DNA of 64,000 nucleotides from JALHSW01 sp963720675. Its GTDB lineage: Bacteria; Actinomycetota; Acidimicrobiia; IMCC26256; PALSA-555. The position numbers and the translations under genes were made by a program. Under the pieces are notes generated by a model. It made no database searches and was not told the origin of the DNA. It worked only from the letters and a program-made list of their open reading frames with translations. Below, in pieces: positions 24,465 to 32,498 of the stretch (position 1 is the stretch's first letter; each line of letters starts with the position of its first letter). The stretch covers positions 1,488,001-1,552,000 of the forward strand of contig CAVRGH010000010.1 of the NCBI GenBank assembly GCA_963720675.1. The letters are read 5' to 3'.

Positions 24465-25769
24465 ATGTCGTCCCAGAACCCCTCTCCGCGCACCCCCTCG
24501 GCCCAGGCCCCCCTGCGCATCGCGTACCTCGTGTACCGCGGCAACCCGCACTGCGGGGGCCAGGGGGTCTACACGCGGGCCCTCGCCAAGGAGCTCACCG
24601 AGCTCGGGCACGAGATCACCGTGTTCTCGGGCCCGCCCTACCCCGACCTGGTGCACCCGGAGCAGCTCGAAGCGGTCCCCGGCCTCGATCTGTACCCGGC
24701 CAACAACCCGTTCCGACTCCCCTGGCCGCACGAGTTCCGCGACTCCATCGATCTGCGGGAGTTCGCCATCATGTGCGCTGCGGGGTACCCCGAGCCGCTG
24801 GCGTTCAGCCTCAGGATCCGCCGCCTCCTGCAGGAGCGCCGCGGCGAGTTCGACCTCGTCCACGACAACCAGTGCCTCGGGCGTGGCCTCGTCCCGATGA
24901 TGGAGGAGGACGGCTGGCCCGTCCTGGCCACGCTGCACCACCCCATCACGGTCGATCGGGAGCTCGACGTCGCCCACGCCACCAACGCCGTGCGCCGGTT
25001 CACGATCCGCCGCTGGTACTCGTTCCTCGACATGCAGATGGAGGTGGCCCGGCGGATCCCACGGGTCCTCACCGTCTCCGAGTCGTCCCGGGGCGACATC
25101 GTCGAGCAGATGGGCGTCTCGGCCGACCGGCTCCACATCGTGCCCGTCGGCATGGACCCCGACATCTTCGGTCCTCGCCCCGCCATCGCGCGGGTGCCCG
25201 GCCGTCTGATGACGACCGCGAGCGCCGACGTCCCGATGAAGGGGCTCGCGCACCTCCTCGAGGCGCTGGCGAAGGTGCGCACCGAGCGCGACGACGCGCA
25301 TCTGGTCGTGATCGGCAAGCCCAAGGGCAAGAGCAAGATCCCGGCGCTGATCGAGCGCCTGGGCCTCACCGGTGCCGTCGAGTTCGTCAGCGGGGTCACC
25401 ACCGAGCGCATCGTCGAGCTCTACGCCGAGGCCGAGGTCGCGTGCGTGCCGTCGCTCTACGAGGGCTTCTCGCTCCCCGCGGTCGAGGCGATGGCCTGTG
25501 GCGTGCCGGTCGTGGGCACGACCGGCGGCGCGGTCCCCGAGGTCATCGGGCGCGACGGCGAGACCGGTCTGCTCGTCCCGCCCGCCGACCCCGACGCCCT
25601 CGCGGTCGCCCTGCTCCGCGCCCTCGACGACCCCGACCTGCGGGCTCGGATCGGCGCCGCGGGGCGTGAGCGCGCGCTCGCGAACTTCACCTGGCGCCGC
25701 ACTGCGGAGGGCACCGCCGAGCACTACCGCGCGCTGCTCGACGAACGCGCCGCCGCGGGGACCCGCTGA
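24465..25769 (+). CDS. GT4-family glycosyltransferase
   Basis: This 434-residue GT-B glycosyltransferase has an N-terminal acceptor domain: R-I-A-Y-L-V-Y-R-G-N-P, then C-G-G-Q-G-V-Y-T-R near residue 35. The C-terminal donor domain has G-R-L-M-T-T-A-S-A-D-V-P-M-K-G-L and V-P-S-L-Y-E-G-F-S-L-P-A-V-E-A-M-A-C-G, the latter holding the E-x7-E catalytic pair. It shares a transcript with two downstream genes, each overlapping the previous stop by one base (TGATG). Donor and acceptor are unknown. The neighbours suggest assembly of a methylated glycoconjugate or glycolipid. Confidence 0.9.
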   Translation: MSSQNPSPRTPSAQAPLRIAYLVYRGNPHCGGQGVYTRALAKELTELGHEITVFSGPPYPDLVHPEQLEAVPGLDLYPANNPFRLPWPHEFRDSIDLREFAIMCAAGYPEPLAFSLRIRRLLQERRGEFDLVHDNQCLGRGLVPMMEEDGWPVLATLHHPITVDRELDVAHATNAVRRFTIRRWYSFLDMQMEVARRIPRVLTVSESSRGDIVEQMGVSADRLHIVPVGMDPDIFGPRPAIARVPGRLMTTASADVPMKGLAHLLEALAKVRTERDDAHLVVIGKPKGKSKIPALIERLGLTGAVEFVSGVTTERIVELYAEAEVACVPSLYEGFSLPAVEAMACGVPVVGTTGGAVPEVIGRDGETGLLVPPADPDALAVALLRALDDPDLRARIGAAGRERALANFTWRRTAEGTAEHYRALLDERAAAGTR

Positions 25770-26488
25770 TGCTGACCGTCGACTTCGATCGCCTGGGCGT
25801 CACGCCCGACTCCCGCATCCTCGACATGGGCTGCGGCGGTGGTCGGCACGCGTTCGAGGCGTGGCGACGCGGCGCGACCGTCGTCGCGTTCGACTACTCC
25901 GAGGCAGAGCTGAAGGAGGTGCGCGGGGTGCTCGGCGGCATGCTCGCGGCCGGCGAGCTCCCGTACGGCGAGCGTGGCGGCGCGGTCAACGGCGACGCAC
26001 TGCGGCTGCCGTTCCCCGACGACTCGTTCGACGGCGTGATCGCCTCCGAGGTGCTCGAGCACCTCTGGGACTTCGAGGGAGCCATCGCGGAGCTGGTGCG
26101 CGTGCTGAAGCCCGGCGCCCGCATGGCCGTCACGGTCCCGACGCGCTGGCCCGAGCGGGTGAGCTGGGCGCTCGACTACCACTACCACGACACCCCCGGT
26201 GGTCACGTGCGGATCTTCCGACAGCACGAGCTCGAGCAGAAGCTCGAAGCCGCCGGGACCTGGCTGCGTGGATCGCACCATGCGCACGCGCTGCATTCCC
26301 CCTACTGGTGGCTGCAGTGCGCCACCGGAGTGCACCGCGTCGACCGCCACTGGACCGTCCGCAAGTACCACGACTTCCTCGCCTGGCAGATCACGAAGCA
26401 GCCGCAATGGGTGAACACGCTCGAGCGCACGCTGAACCCGGTGCTCGGGAAGAGCCTCGTCGTCTACGTACAGAAGGTCACGAGCTGA
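25769..26488 (+). CDS. Class I SAM-dependent methyltransferase
   Basis: This 239-residue Rossmann methyltransferase has motif I I-L-D-M-G-C-G-G-G-R-H (residues 16-26) and an acidic turn in V-A-F-D-Y-S-E-A. The motif-IV-like D-G-V-I-A-S-E-V-L-E-H-L is followed by V-L-K-P-G-A. This is the UbiE/Methyltransf_11 pattern. ATG 25769 shares a base with the GT4 stop, and its own stop shares a base with the next ATG. Its substrate is presumably the product or acceptor of the adjacent glycosyltransferase (inference). Confidence 0.87.
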   Translation: MLTVDFDRLGVTPDSRILDMGCGGGRHAFEAWRRGATVVAFDYSEAELKEVRGVLGGMLAAGELPYGERGGAVNGDALRLPFPDDSFDGVIASEVLEHLWDFEGAIAELVRVLKPGARMAVTVPTRWPERVSWALDYHYHDTPGGHVRIFRQHELEQKLEAAGTWLRGSHHAHALHSPYWWLQCATGVHRVDRHWTVRKYHDFLAWQITKQPQWVNTLERTLNPVLGKSLVVYVQKVTS

Positions 26489-27600
26489 TGCGCAAGCACA
26501 ATCTCCCCTCGGTCCCGGGCGCGATCACCGCCGCGCAGGTGCAGGCCACCGTCGACGCGATCGCCGAGATCCAGCTGCCCGACGGCAACATCCCCTGGAC
26601 CCCGGGCGAGCACACCGACCCGTGGAACCTGGTCGAGGCGGCCATGGCGCTCGATCTCGGCCATCGGTACGCCGAGGCCGAGCACGCCTACGAGTGGCTC
26701 CGCTCGATGCAGCACGAAGCGGGGTGCTGGTACGCCTACTACGTCGGCAACGACGTGAAGGACCCTGCGCTCGACACGAACGTCACCTGCTACGTGGCGA
26801 ACGGCGTGTGGCACCACTACCTCATGACCGGCGACACCGGATTCCTCGAGGAGTTCTGGCCGGTGGTGGAGCGTGCGATCGACTACGCGCTCTCGCTCCA
26901 GTCCGAGACCGGCGAGATCGCGTGGCGGGGCGACCAAGCCGCACCCGGCGCGCTCCTCACGGGATCGTCGTCGATCCACGCGAGCATCCGGCACGCGATC
27001 GCGATCGCCGAGCGGCTGGGCCACGAGCGGCCGGACTGGGAGCTCTCGCTCGGCCAGCTCGCCATCGCGATCGCGCACCGCCCCGAGCGGTTCCTCGACA
27101 AGGACCGCTGGGCGATGGACTGGTACTACCCCATCCTCGGTGGCCCGCTCCGCGGGCACTCGGCGCACGCACGCGTCGCCGCCGGATGGGCGACGTTCGT
27201 CGTCGAAGGGCGCGGCGTCCGCTGCGTGTCGGACCGCCCCTGGGTCACCGCGGCCGAGACGTGCGAGTTCGTCATGGCGCTCGACGCGATCGGGGCCGAC
27301 ACGCAGGCACGCGACCTCTTCACCTGGGTGCAGTTCCTTCGTGCCGAGGGCGGCGGCTACTGGACCGGGATGAACTTCGACGACGAGCGCTTCAGCGAGG
27401 CCGGCGAGCTGTACCCCGTCGAGCAACCGACGTGGAACTCCGCGGCGGTCGTGCTGGCCGCCAACGCGCTCGGTGGCGACGGGCCGACCGCCGGCCTGTT
27501 CCGCGGCGAGGGTCTGCCCGCCGGGCTCAGCCCCGACGAGCTCATCGAGGCCGGCGCGGAGATCGAAGCCGAGCTCGCCGAGGGCAACCGGCGCAGCTAG
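26488..27600 (+). CDS. Alpha/alpha-barrel protein (prenyltransferase/terpenoid-cyclase-like repeats), function unknown
   Basis: This 370-residue protein is rich in paired helices. It has W-N-L-V-E-A-A-M-A-L-D near residue 45 and repeated aromatic segments (C-W-Y-A-Y-Y, W-H-H-Y-L, W-A-M-D-W-Y-Y-P-I). Such toroids occur in terpenoid cyclases, prenyltransferase beta subunits and six-hairpin glycosidases. The Trp/Asp pattern and the GT neighbours make a carbohydrate-active or lipid-binding toroid plausible. I see no DxDD or QW-repeat signature of true squalene-hopene cyclases. The start shares its A with the methyltransferase stop. Its TAG stop is shared with the convergent gene in a CTAG overlap. 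Confidence 0.72.
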   Translation: MRKHNLPSVPGAITAAQVQATVDAIAEIQLPDGNIPWTPGEHTDPWNLVEAAMALDLGHRYAEAEHAYEWLRSMQHEAGCWYAYYVGNDVKDPALDTNVTCYVANGVWHHYLMTGDTGFLEEFWPVVERAIDYALSLQSETGEIAWRGDQAAPGALLTGSSSIHASIRHAIAIAERLGHERPDWELSLGQLAIAIAHRPERFLDKDRWAMDWYYPILGGPLRGHSAHARVAAGWATFVVEGRGVRCVSDRPWVTAAETCEFVMALDAIGADTQARDLFTWVQFLRAEGGGYWTGMNFDDERFSEAGELYPVEQPTWNSAAVVLAANALGGDGPTAGLFRGEGLPAGLSPDELIEAGAEIEAELAEGNRRS

Positions 27601-28226
27601 GCGCGCCGGAGCACCCGCAGGCTGCCGGTCGTGGAGACCGGCGTGAAGTCGCCGCTCGCCACCGCGTGCTTCCACACCTCGTACGGCGCCTGTCCGCCGT
27701 CGGCCGGATCCTCGAAGATGTCGTGGAACACGAGCATCCCGCCCGCGGCGACGCTGGGCGCCCATCCCTCGTAGTCCGCCAGCGCGGCGTCGAACGCATG
27801 GCCACCGTCGATGAAGAGCAGCCCGAGAGGCGTCGCCCAGCTCCGAGCGACGGTCGGCGAGCTCCCGATCACGGCGACGACCACGTCCTCCAGGTCGGCC
27901 TCCTCGATCGTGCGCCGGAAGAACGGGAGCGTGTCCATCCGGCCCGTGCGCGGGTCGACGAGTCGCTCGTCGTGGAACTCCCAGCCGGCCTGGTTCTCCT
28001 CGGAGCCCCGGTGGTGGTCGACGGTGAACAGCACCGTCTCACGCTCCCGGGCCGCGGCGCCCAGGTAGATCGCAGACTTCCCGCAGTAGGTCCCGACCTC
28101 GAGCAGCGGGCCGACCTTCCCTCCGACCAGCCCGGCATCGTGCAACGCGAGGCCCTCGGCGTCGGGCATGAACCCGACCGCGGCGCGCGCGTGCTGGAGC
28201 AGTGTGTCATCCATCGTCGAGCCCAC
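27597..28226 (-). CDS. TylF/CmcI-like class I SAM-dependent methyltransferase
   Basis: This 209-residue methyltransferase of the Methyltransf_24 type has L-L-E-V-G-T-Y-C-G-K-S near residue 41, V-L-F-T-V-D-H-H-R-G and the metal-site-like L-L-F-I-D-G-G-H-A-F-D-A-A. G-G-M-L-V-F-H-D-I-F-E-D-P follows. The D-G-x-H and H-D-I pattern is seen in sugar and macrocin O-methyltransferases. GTG 28226 begins 2 nt after the mutase stop; ATG 28214 is an equally good start. The gene is co-directional with the mutase but converges on the GT4/methyltransferase cluster, overlapping its last stop by 4 bp. It could belong functionally to either. Confidence 0.85.
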   Translation of the reverse strand: MGSTMDDTLLQHARAAVGFMPDAEGLALHDAGLVGGKVGPLLEVGTYCGKSAIYLGAAARERETVLFTVDHHRGSEENQAGWEFHDERLVDPRTGRMDTLPFFRRTIEEADLEDVVVAVIGSSPTVARSWATPLGLLFIDGGHAFDAALADYEGWAPSVAAGGMLVFHDIFEDPADGGQAPYEVWKHAVASGDFTPVSTTGSLRVLRRA

Positions 28227-28228
28227 GC

Positions 28229-29875
28229 TCAGATGACCGGGGTCTCGACGTAGCGACCGAAGACGTCAGCGAGCGCGTCCGTGATCTCCCCGACGGTTGC
28301 GTGCACCGCAACCGCGTCGATGAGGCTCGGCATCAGGTTTGCGGTCGAGTCGCGCGCGGTCACCTGCAGCCGATCGAGCGCGGCCCGCACCCCCGAGTCG
28401 TCGCGATCCGACTTCACCTGCGCGAGCCGCTTCAGCTGGAGCTCCTCGACCTCTGCACCGATCCGAAGGGTCGCGGGCGGGGCTTCGTCGTTGCCCTCCC
28501 GAGCGGTGTTCACCCCGACGATCAGATGACGCCCGTCGTTGAGCTTGCGCTCGAGCTCGTAGGCGGCGTCGGCGATCTCGCGCTGGAACCACCCGCGCTC
28601 GATCCCCTGGAACGCACCCTCGAGCATCGACCCGTCCCCGAGCTCCTGAATGTGATCGAAGATCGCCTCGGCACGCCGCTCCATCTCGTCGGTGAGCTCC
28701 TCGACGTAGAAGGATCCACCGAGCGGATCGGCGACGTTCGCGACATGCGTCTCGTGCGCGATCACCTGCTGCGTACGAAGCGCGATGCGCGCCGCCTTCT
28801 CGGTCGGGAGCGCGAGGGTCTCGTCCATGGAGTTCGTGTGGAGGCTCTGCGTGCCACCCATCACGCCGGCGAGCGCCTCGATCGCGGTACGCACGATGTT
28901 CACCTCGGGCTGCTGCGCAGTGAGCGACACGCCGGCGGTCTGCGTGTGGAACCGGAGCTGGAGCGAACGCTCGAGGGTCGCCCCGTAGCGGTCGCGCATC
29001 CAACGAGCCCAGATGCGCCGCGCGGCGCGGTACTTCGCGACCTCCTCGAAGAAGTCGATGTGGGCGTTGAAGAAGAACGAGAGGCGGGGCGCGAAGTCGT
29101 CGACGGCGAGCCCCGCGGCAAGCGCGGCCTCCACGTAGGCGAAACCGTTCGCCAACGTGAACGCGAGCTCCTGGGCAGCGGTCGAGCCGGCTTCGCGGAT
29201 GTGGTAGCCGGAGATCGACACGGCGTGCCAGCGCGGCATCTCCGCCGCCGCGAAGCGCATCGTGTCGGCGACGAGGCGCATCGAGGGCCTCGGCGGGAAC
29301 ACGAACTCCTTCTGCGCCTGATACTCCTTGAGGATGTCGTTCTGCAGCGTGCCCCCGAGACGAGCACGAGCGACGCCGGTTCGCTCGGCCGCCGCGACGT
29401 ACATCGCGAGGAGCGTCGCGGCCGGCGCGTTGATCGTCATCGACGTCGTGACCGAGCCGAGGTCGATCCCGGCGTAGAGGTCCTCGACGTCGGCGAGCGT
29501 GTCGACCGCGACACCGCACTTCCCGACCTCCCCGAGCGCGAGGGCGTCGTCGGAGTCGCGCCCCATGAGGGTCGGGAGGTCGAACGCGGTCGACAGCCCG
29601 TCGCCGCCGTTCGCGAGCAGGTCGTGGAACCGCCGGTTCGTGTCGAGCGCCGTCCCGAAACCCGCGAACATCCGCATCGTCCAGAGCTTCGAGCGGTACA
29701 TCGAGGCGTAGGGCCCGCGCGTGTACGGGAACTGCCCCGGCAGGGCGTCGTCGCCCGGTGCGTCGGGTGGGCCGTACACCGCGTCGACCGGGATCCCCGA
29801 CATCGTCTCGAACGCACCGGAGCGCTGGGGCGCGGCATCGAACGCTTCCTGCCACCGGTCCCGGGCATCACCCAC
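28229..29875 (-). CDS. B12-dependent acyl-CoA mutase large subunit, isobutyryl-CoA mutase-like
   Basis: This 548-residue TIM-barrel subunit has Y-T-R-G-P-Y-A-S-M-Y (residues 51-60), G-T-L-Q-N-D-I-L-K-E-Y and the H-T-Q-T-A-G region. There is no C-terminal cobalamin-binding domain (DxHxxG), so a separate small subunit must supply B12. Two specificity positions are informative: Phe70 and Gln188 align with Tyr89 and Arg207 of methylmalonyl-CoA mutase. In isobutyryl-CoA mutase they are Phe80 and Gln198, the same pair offset by ten. It should therefore interconvert isobutyryl- and n-butyryl-CoA or a similar non-carboxylated pair. GTG 29875 has a TACGCT box 7 nt upstream; further open frame upstream is spurious. 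Confidence 0.9.
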   Translation of the reverse strand: MGDARDRWQEAFDAAPQRSGAFETMSGIPVDAVYGPPDAPGDDALPGQFPYTRGPYASMYRSKLWTMRMFAGFGTALDTNRRFHDLLANGGDGLSTAFDLPTLMGRDSDDALALGEVGKCGVAVDTLADVEDLYAGIDLGSVTTSMTINAPAATLLAMYVAAAERTGVARARLGGTLQNDILKEYQAQKEFVFPPRPSMRLVADTMRFAAAEMPRWHAVSISGYHIREAGSTAAQELAFTLANGFAYVEAALAAGLAVDDFAPRLSFFFNAHIDFFEEVAKYRAARRIWARWMRDRYGATLERSLQLRFHTQTAGVSLTAQQPEVNIVRTAIEALAGVMGGTQSLHTNSMDETLALPTEKAARIALRTQQVIAHETHVANVADPLGGSFYVEELTDEMERRAEAIFDHIQELGDGSMLEGAFQGIERGWFQREIADAAYELERKLNDGRHLIVGVNTAREGNDEAPPATLRIGAEVEELQLKRLAQVKSDRDDSGVRAALDRLQVTARDSTANLMPSLIDAVAVHATVGEITDALADVFGRYVETPVI

Positions 29876-29882
29876 GCCCGCG

Positions 29883-29888
29883 AGCGTA
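29883..29888 (-). promoter_or_regulatory. Leaderless-type -10 box (TACGCT) of the mutase gene
   Basis: It lies 7 nt from GTG 29875 and supports that start over the open frame further upstream. Confidence 0.5.
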
Positions 29889-29949
29889 CCGGTCGCCCGA
29901 TGCCCGTTCGGCCGGGCTTCGGGCGGAATCCGGCCCGAGGACGTGCTGG

Positions 29950-29955
29950 TACGGT
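29950..29955 (+). promoter_or_regulatory. Leaderless-type -10 box (TACGGT) of the epoxide-hydrolase-like gene
   Basis: TACGGT lies 7 nt before ATG 29963, divergent from the mutase promoter. Confidence 0.5.
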
Positions 29956-29962
29956 CCCGGGC

Positions 29963-30334
29963 ATGACTCCCGGAGCGACCGTCACCGCCCTCATCCACGC
30001 CAACGAGGCACGCGACGTCGACGCAGTCCTGGCGCTGCTGGCCGACGACGTCGCCTACGAGAACGTGCCGATGAGCGTGCTCAACGGCCACGACGAGGTC
30101 CGGTCCATGCTCGGACCGTTCCTCACCAGTGCGACGCGCGTCGAGTGGGAGGTCCTCGAGCAGGTCGAGCAGGGCGACGTCGTGATGAACGAGCGCGTCG
30201 ACCGGTTCTGGCTGCCGGGCGACCAGAAGATCGAGCTGCGGGTCGCCGGCCTGTTCAAGGTTCGCGACGAAAAGGTCGACATCTGGCGTGACTACTTCGA
30301 CCTCGCCGCGTTCAACGCGCAGATGAGTGGCTGA
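29963..30334 (+). CDS. Limonene-1,2-epoxide hydrolase-like (NTF2-fold) protein
   Basis: This 123-residue protein has a single NTF2-like cone. The segments N-E-R-V-D-R-F-W near residue 75 and W-R-D-Y-F-D-L-A-A-F near residue 108 match the Asp-Arg-Asp triad arrangement of limonene-1,2-epoxide hydrolases, including mycobacterial EphG. This suggests hydrolysis of a lipid or terpenoid epoxide by direct water attack. ATG 29963 is fixed by its -10 box. The next gene starts 21 nt later with a strong ribosome-binding site, so the pair may be transcribed together. Confidence 0.82.
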   Translation: MTPGATVTALIHANEARDVDAVLALLADDVAYENVPMSVLNGHDEVRSMLGPFLTSATRVEWEVLEQVEQGDVVMNERVDRFWLPGDQKIELRVAGLFKVRDEKVDIWRDYFDLAAFNAQMSG

Positions 30335-30344
30335 GCCCGGCGTC

Positions 30345-30350
30345 AGGAGG
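30345..30350 (+). promoter_or_regulatory. Strong Shine-Dalgarno (AGGAGG) deciding the E2-like start
   Basis: AGGAGG ends 5 nt before ATG 30356 and only 2 nt before the in-frame GTG 30353, so ATG 30356 is the better start. It is one of few consensus ribosome-binding sites in the window. Confidence 0.65.
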
Positions 30351-30355
30351 ACGTG

Positions 30356-31553
30356 ATGTTCGGCAGGCGGCGCCGAAAGCGGGAGCTCGCCGAGGCGGCC
30401 GAGGCAGCAGCGGCGGCCGAAGCCGCGGCCAACCCCGTCGACGAGATCGACACTGCGGCGCTCGCCGACCTGCCTCCCTGGCCCGGCCCCACGGGTCCGC
30501 CGGTCACCAGCCCGGCTCCGACACCGCCCTCCGAGCCGAGCGCTGCGGCACCCACCGACCTCGCGCCGGGCGCTCCGGCGGAAGGCCCGGAGGGAGGAGC
30601 CGCCGAGCCTGCTCCGGTGCGCTACTTCGCCGAGGGCGTGGCACCGTCCCCGGTCGCGCTCCGCGCCGCCTGCTCCGCTCCCACCGCCGGTCACGTCGAC
30701 GCCCGAGCCGCCCACACCGCCGACGCCTCCAGCGACCGCACCTCCAGCGACCGCACCTCCAGCGAGCGGGCCGGCGGCCTCCGCCGCGACCACCGACGCC
30801 CTCGAGGAAGATCCGCCGGTGTTCCAGTTCGCGCCGGTCGACGACCACCCGATCGCTCCCGAGGTCGCAGCGGTCGTGCCCGCCGGCGCGGCGTCGGTCG
30901 TCCCGGTCGCGTCCGGGACCCGAGCACTCGCGGAACGCATGCGGGAGTCGCAGCAGGCGATGGCGCAGCTGTCGATGCACATGGACGCCTGGATGGACCA
31001 GGCCGCCCAGCTCCGCACCGAGCTGATCGTCGAGTGGGACGGCGACGCGCTCCGACCCAGCTACACCGACCTCGTGGTCCGGGCGGTCGCGCGGTCGCTC
31101 GTGCGGCACCCGCATCTCAACGCGTCGATGCGCGACGACGGTGTCGAGCTGCTCTCCGACGTCGACGTCGGGATCACCACCTCGACCGACGACGACGTCA
31201 CCGTGCAGGTCATCCGGGGTGCGGCGCAGCGCTCCCTGAAGGAGATCGTTGCCGCGTCCCGAGGGACCGCGACCGAGGACCCGACGGGGGATCCGACCTT
31301 CGTCGTCACGTCGCTCGGCGGGTTCGGCGTCGACTCGTTCACGCCGGTGGTGCTCGCTCCCAACGTCGCCACGCTCGGGATCGGTCGCGTGCGTGACGAG
31401 ACCCGTTGGGAGGGTGACCGACCGGTGCGGGCCAGTGTCATGACCCTCGTGCTCGCCTGGGACCACCGCGCCTTCGGCGGGGTCACCGCGGCCGAGTTCC
31501 TCGTCGAGGTCCGCGAGATGCTCGAGCAGCCCTACCGCCTGCTCGTCGACTGA
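30356..31553 (+). pseudogene. 2-oxoacid dehydrogenase E2 catalytic-domain-like protein without lipoyl domain; one frameshift
   Basis: The start has Arg/Lys and Ala/Glu runs, followed by a Pro/Ala-rich linker. The linker continues in another frame after about 30640-30665, where the Pro-rich reading P-P-V-T-S-T-P-E-P-P-T-P-P is plainly correct; one extra base explains it. The joined protein is about 399 residues. The C-terminal 230 residues resemble the E2 acyltransferase core (L-A-E-R-M-R-E-S near the start of the domain, then A-W-D-H-R-A-F-G-G). The usual H-x-x-x-D-G motif has lost its Asp, and no lipoyl or E1-binding domain exists. It may be a non-catalytic or differently acting trimeric acyltransferase. 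Confidence 0.7.
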
Positions 31554-31618
31554 GCTCCTCGCACCGCCTGCTCGTCGACTGAGCTCCTCGCACCGCCTGC
31601 TCGTCGACTGAGCTCCTC
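31534..31618. repeat. 29-bp tandem repeat, nearly three copies, at the 3' end of the E2-like gene
   Basis: Copies start at 31534, 31563 and 31592 and contain ACCGCCTGCTCGTCGACTGA. Each carries the last codons and stop of the E2-like gene. The final copy runs into the stop codon of the convergent SDR gene at 31617-31619. It looks like a recent local duplication or slippage. Confidence 0.9.
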
Positions 31619-32411
31619 AGGCCTGCCCGGCCTGCGTCCGGAACTGACCGGTGCCGGCCGTCACCCCGCCGTCGACGGGCAGCGCGACTCCCGTCACGAA
31701 CGATGCGTCGTCGGACAAGAGGAACGCGGCGACGGCGGCGACCTCCTCGGGTCGACCCCATCGCTGCATCGGGACGTGTGAGCGCATCTCCTCGAACCGG
31801 TCGGGCGCGTGTCGCTCCATGGGTGCGGTCATGCCGGTGCCGGCGATGCCCCCCGGGCAGACCGCGTTCACGCGGATGCCCTCGGCGCCGAGGTCGATCG
31901 CGGCGGAGCGCACGAAGTTCACGACGCCACCCTTCGACGCGTTGTACACCCACATCTCGGGATCGCCGAACATGCCGGACACCGATCCGGTCACGACGAT
32001 CGCCCCGCCACCCGAGGAACGCAGGACCGGGATCGCCGCGCGGACACCGAGGATGACCCCGCGCAGGTTGACGCTCAGCGCGCGGTCGAGCTCGTCCATC
32101 GGTTGGTGCTCCAACGAGCCGCTCGTTGCGACCGCCGCGTTCAGCACGGCCCCGTCGAGCCGGCCGAACCGTGCCAGCGCCAGTGCGACGAGGTCCGCGT
32201 TCCCCGCTTCGGTCGCGACGTCCGCGACGCACGGGAGGAGGTCGGGGTCGCGCTGTTCCTCGATCCACGACAGGCGAGCGGCGTCGCGATCGGCGCCGAC
32301 CACGCTCCAGCCGTCCCGCCGGAGCCGCTCGGCGGTGGCCCGCCCGATGCCCGACGCGGCACCGGTCACGACCGCGGCGCCTGGCGATGCTCCGTCTGCT
32401 CCTGGGCCCAC
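31617..32411 (-). CDS. Short-chain dehydrogenase/reductase (classical SDR)
   Basis: This 264-residue classical SDR has the cofactor motif V-T-G-A-A-S-G-I-G at residues 15-23, N-A-A-V-A (NAG-type) near residue 90, and a catalytic Ser in V-T-G-S-V-S-G. Y-N-A-S-K, N-A-V-C-P-G and a C-terminal F-V-T-G-V-A-L-P-V-D-G-G complete it. It is an NAD(P)-dependent alcohol/ketone oxidoreductase of unknown substrate. GTG 32411 has a TACGTT box 8 nt upstream. Its 3' end overlaps the 29-bp tandem repeat. Confidence 0.88.
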   Translation of the reverse strand: MGPGADGASPGAAVVTGAASGIGRATAERLRRDGWSVVGADRDAARLSWIEEQRDPDLLPCVADVATEAGNADLVALALARFGRLDGAVLNAAVATSGSLEHQPMDELDRALSVNLRGVILGVRAAIPVLRSSGGGAIVVTGSVSGMFGDPEMWVYNASKGGVVNFVRSAAIDLGAEGIRVNAVCPGGIAGTGMTAPMERHAPDRFEEMRSHVPMQRWGRPEEVAAVAAFLLSDDASFVTGVALPVDGGVTAGTGQFRTQAGQA

Positions 32412-32419
32412 GGCGCCTC

Positions 32420-32425
32420 AACGTA
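32420..32425 (-). promoter_or_regulatory. Leaderless-type -10 box (TACGTT) of the SDR gene
   Basis: It lies 8 nt from GTG 32411, in the divergent gap with glpX. Confidence 0.45.
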
Positions 32426-32484
32426 GCGGCGGCGAACCCGCCGGGCGGGACCTCCTCCCCTGTCGAATCCGGGGGAGGCACCGG

Positions 32485-32490
32485 TAGGAT
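32485..32490 (+). promoter_or_regulatory. Leaderless-type -10 box (TAGGAT) of glpX
   Basis: TAGGAT lies 8 nt before ATG 32499. Confidence 0.5.
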
Positions 32491-32498
32491 CGAGGGCC

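Noticed and set aside
24393..25724. An open frame extending the S9 peptidase by 444 residues
   Set aside because: It is the antisense shadow of the GT4 gene; the peptidase propeller begins at ATG 24392, which has its own -10 box.
29876..31018. An open frame extending the mutase upstream by 381 residues
   Set aside because: It is antisense to the epoxide-hydrolase-like and E2-like genes and is Ala/Gly-rich without motifs; mutase family length is matched from GTG 29875.
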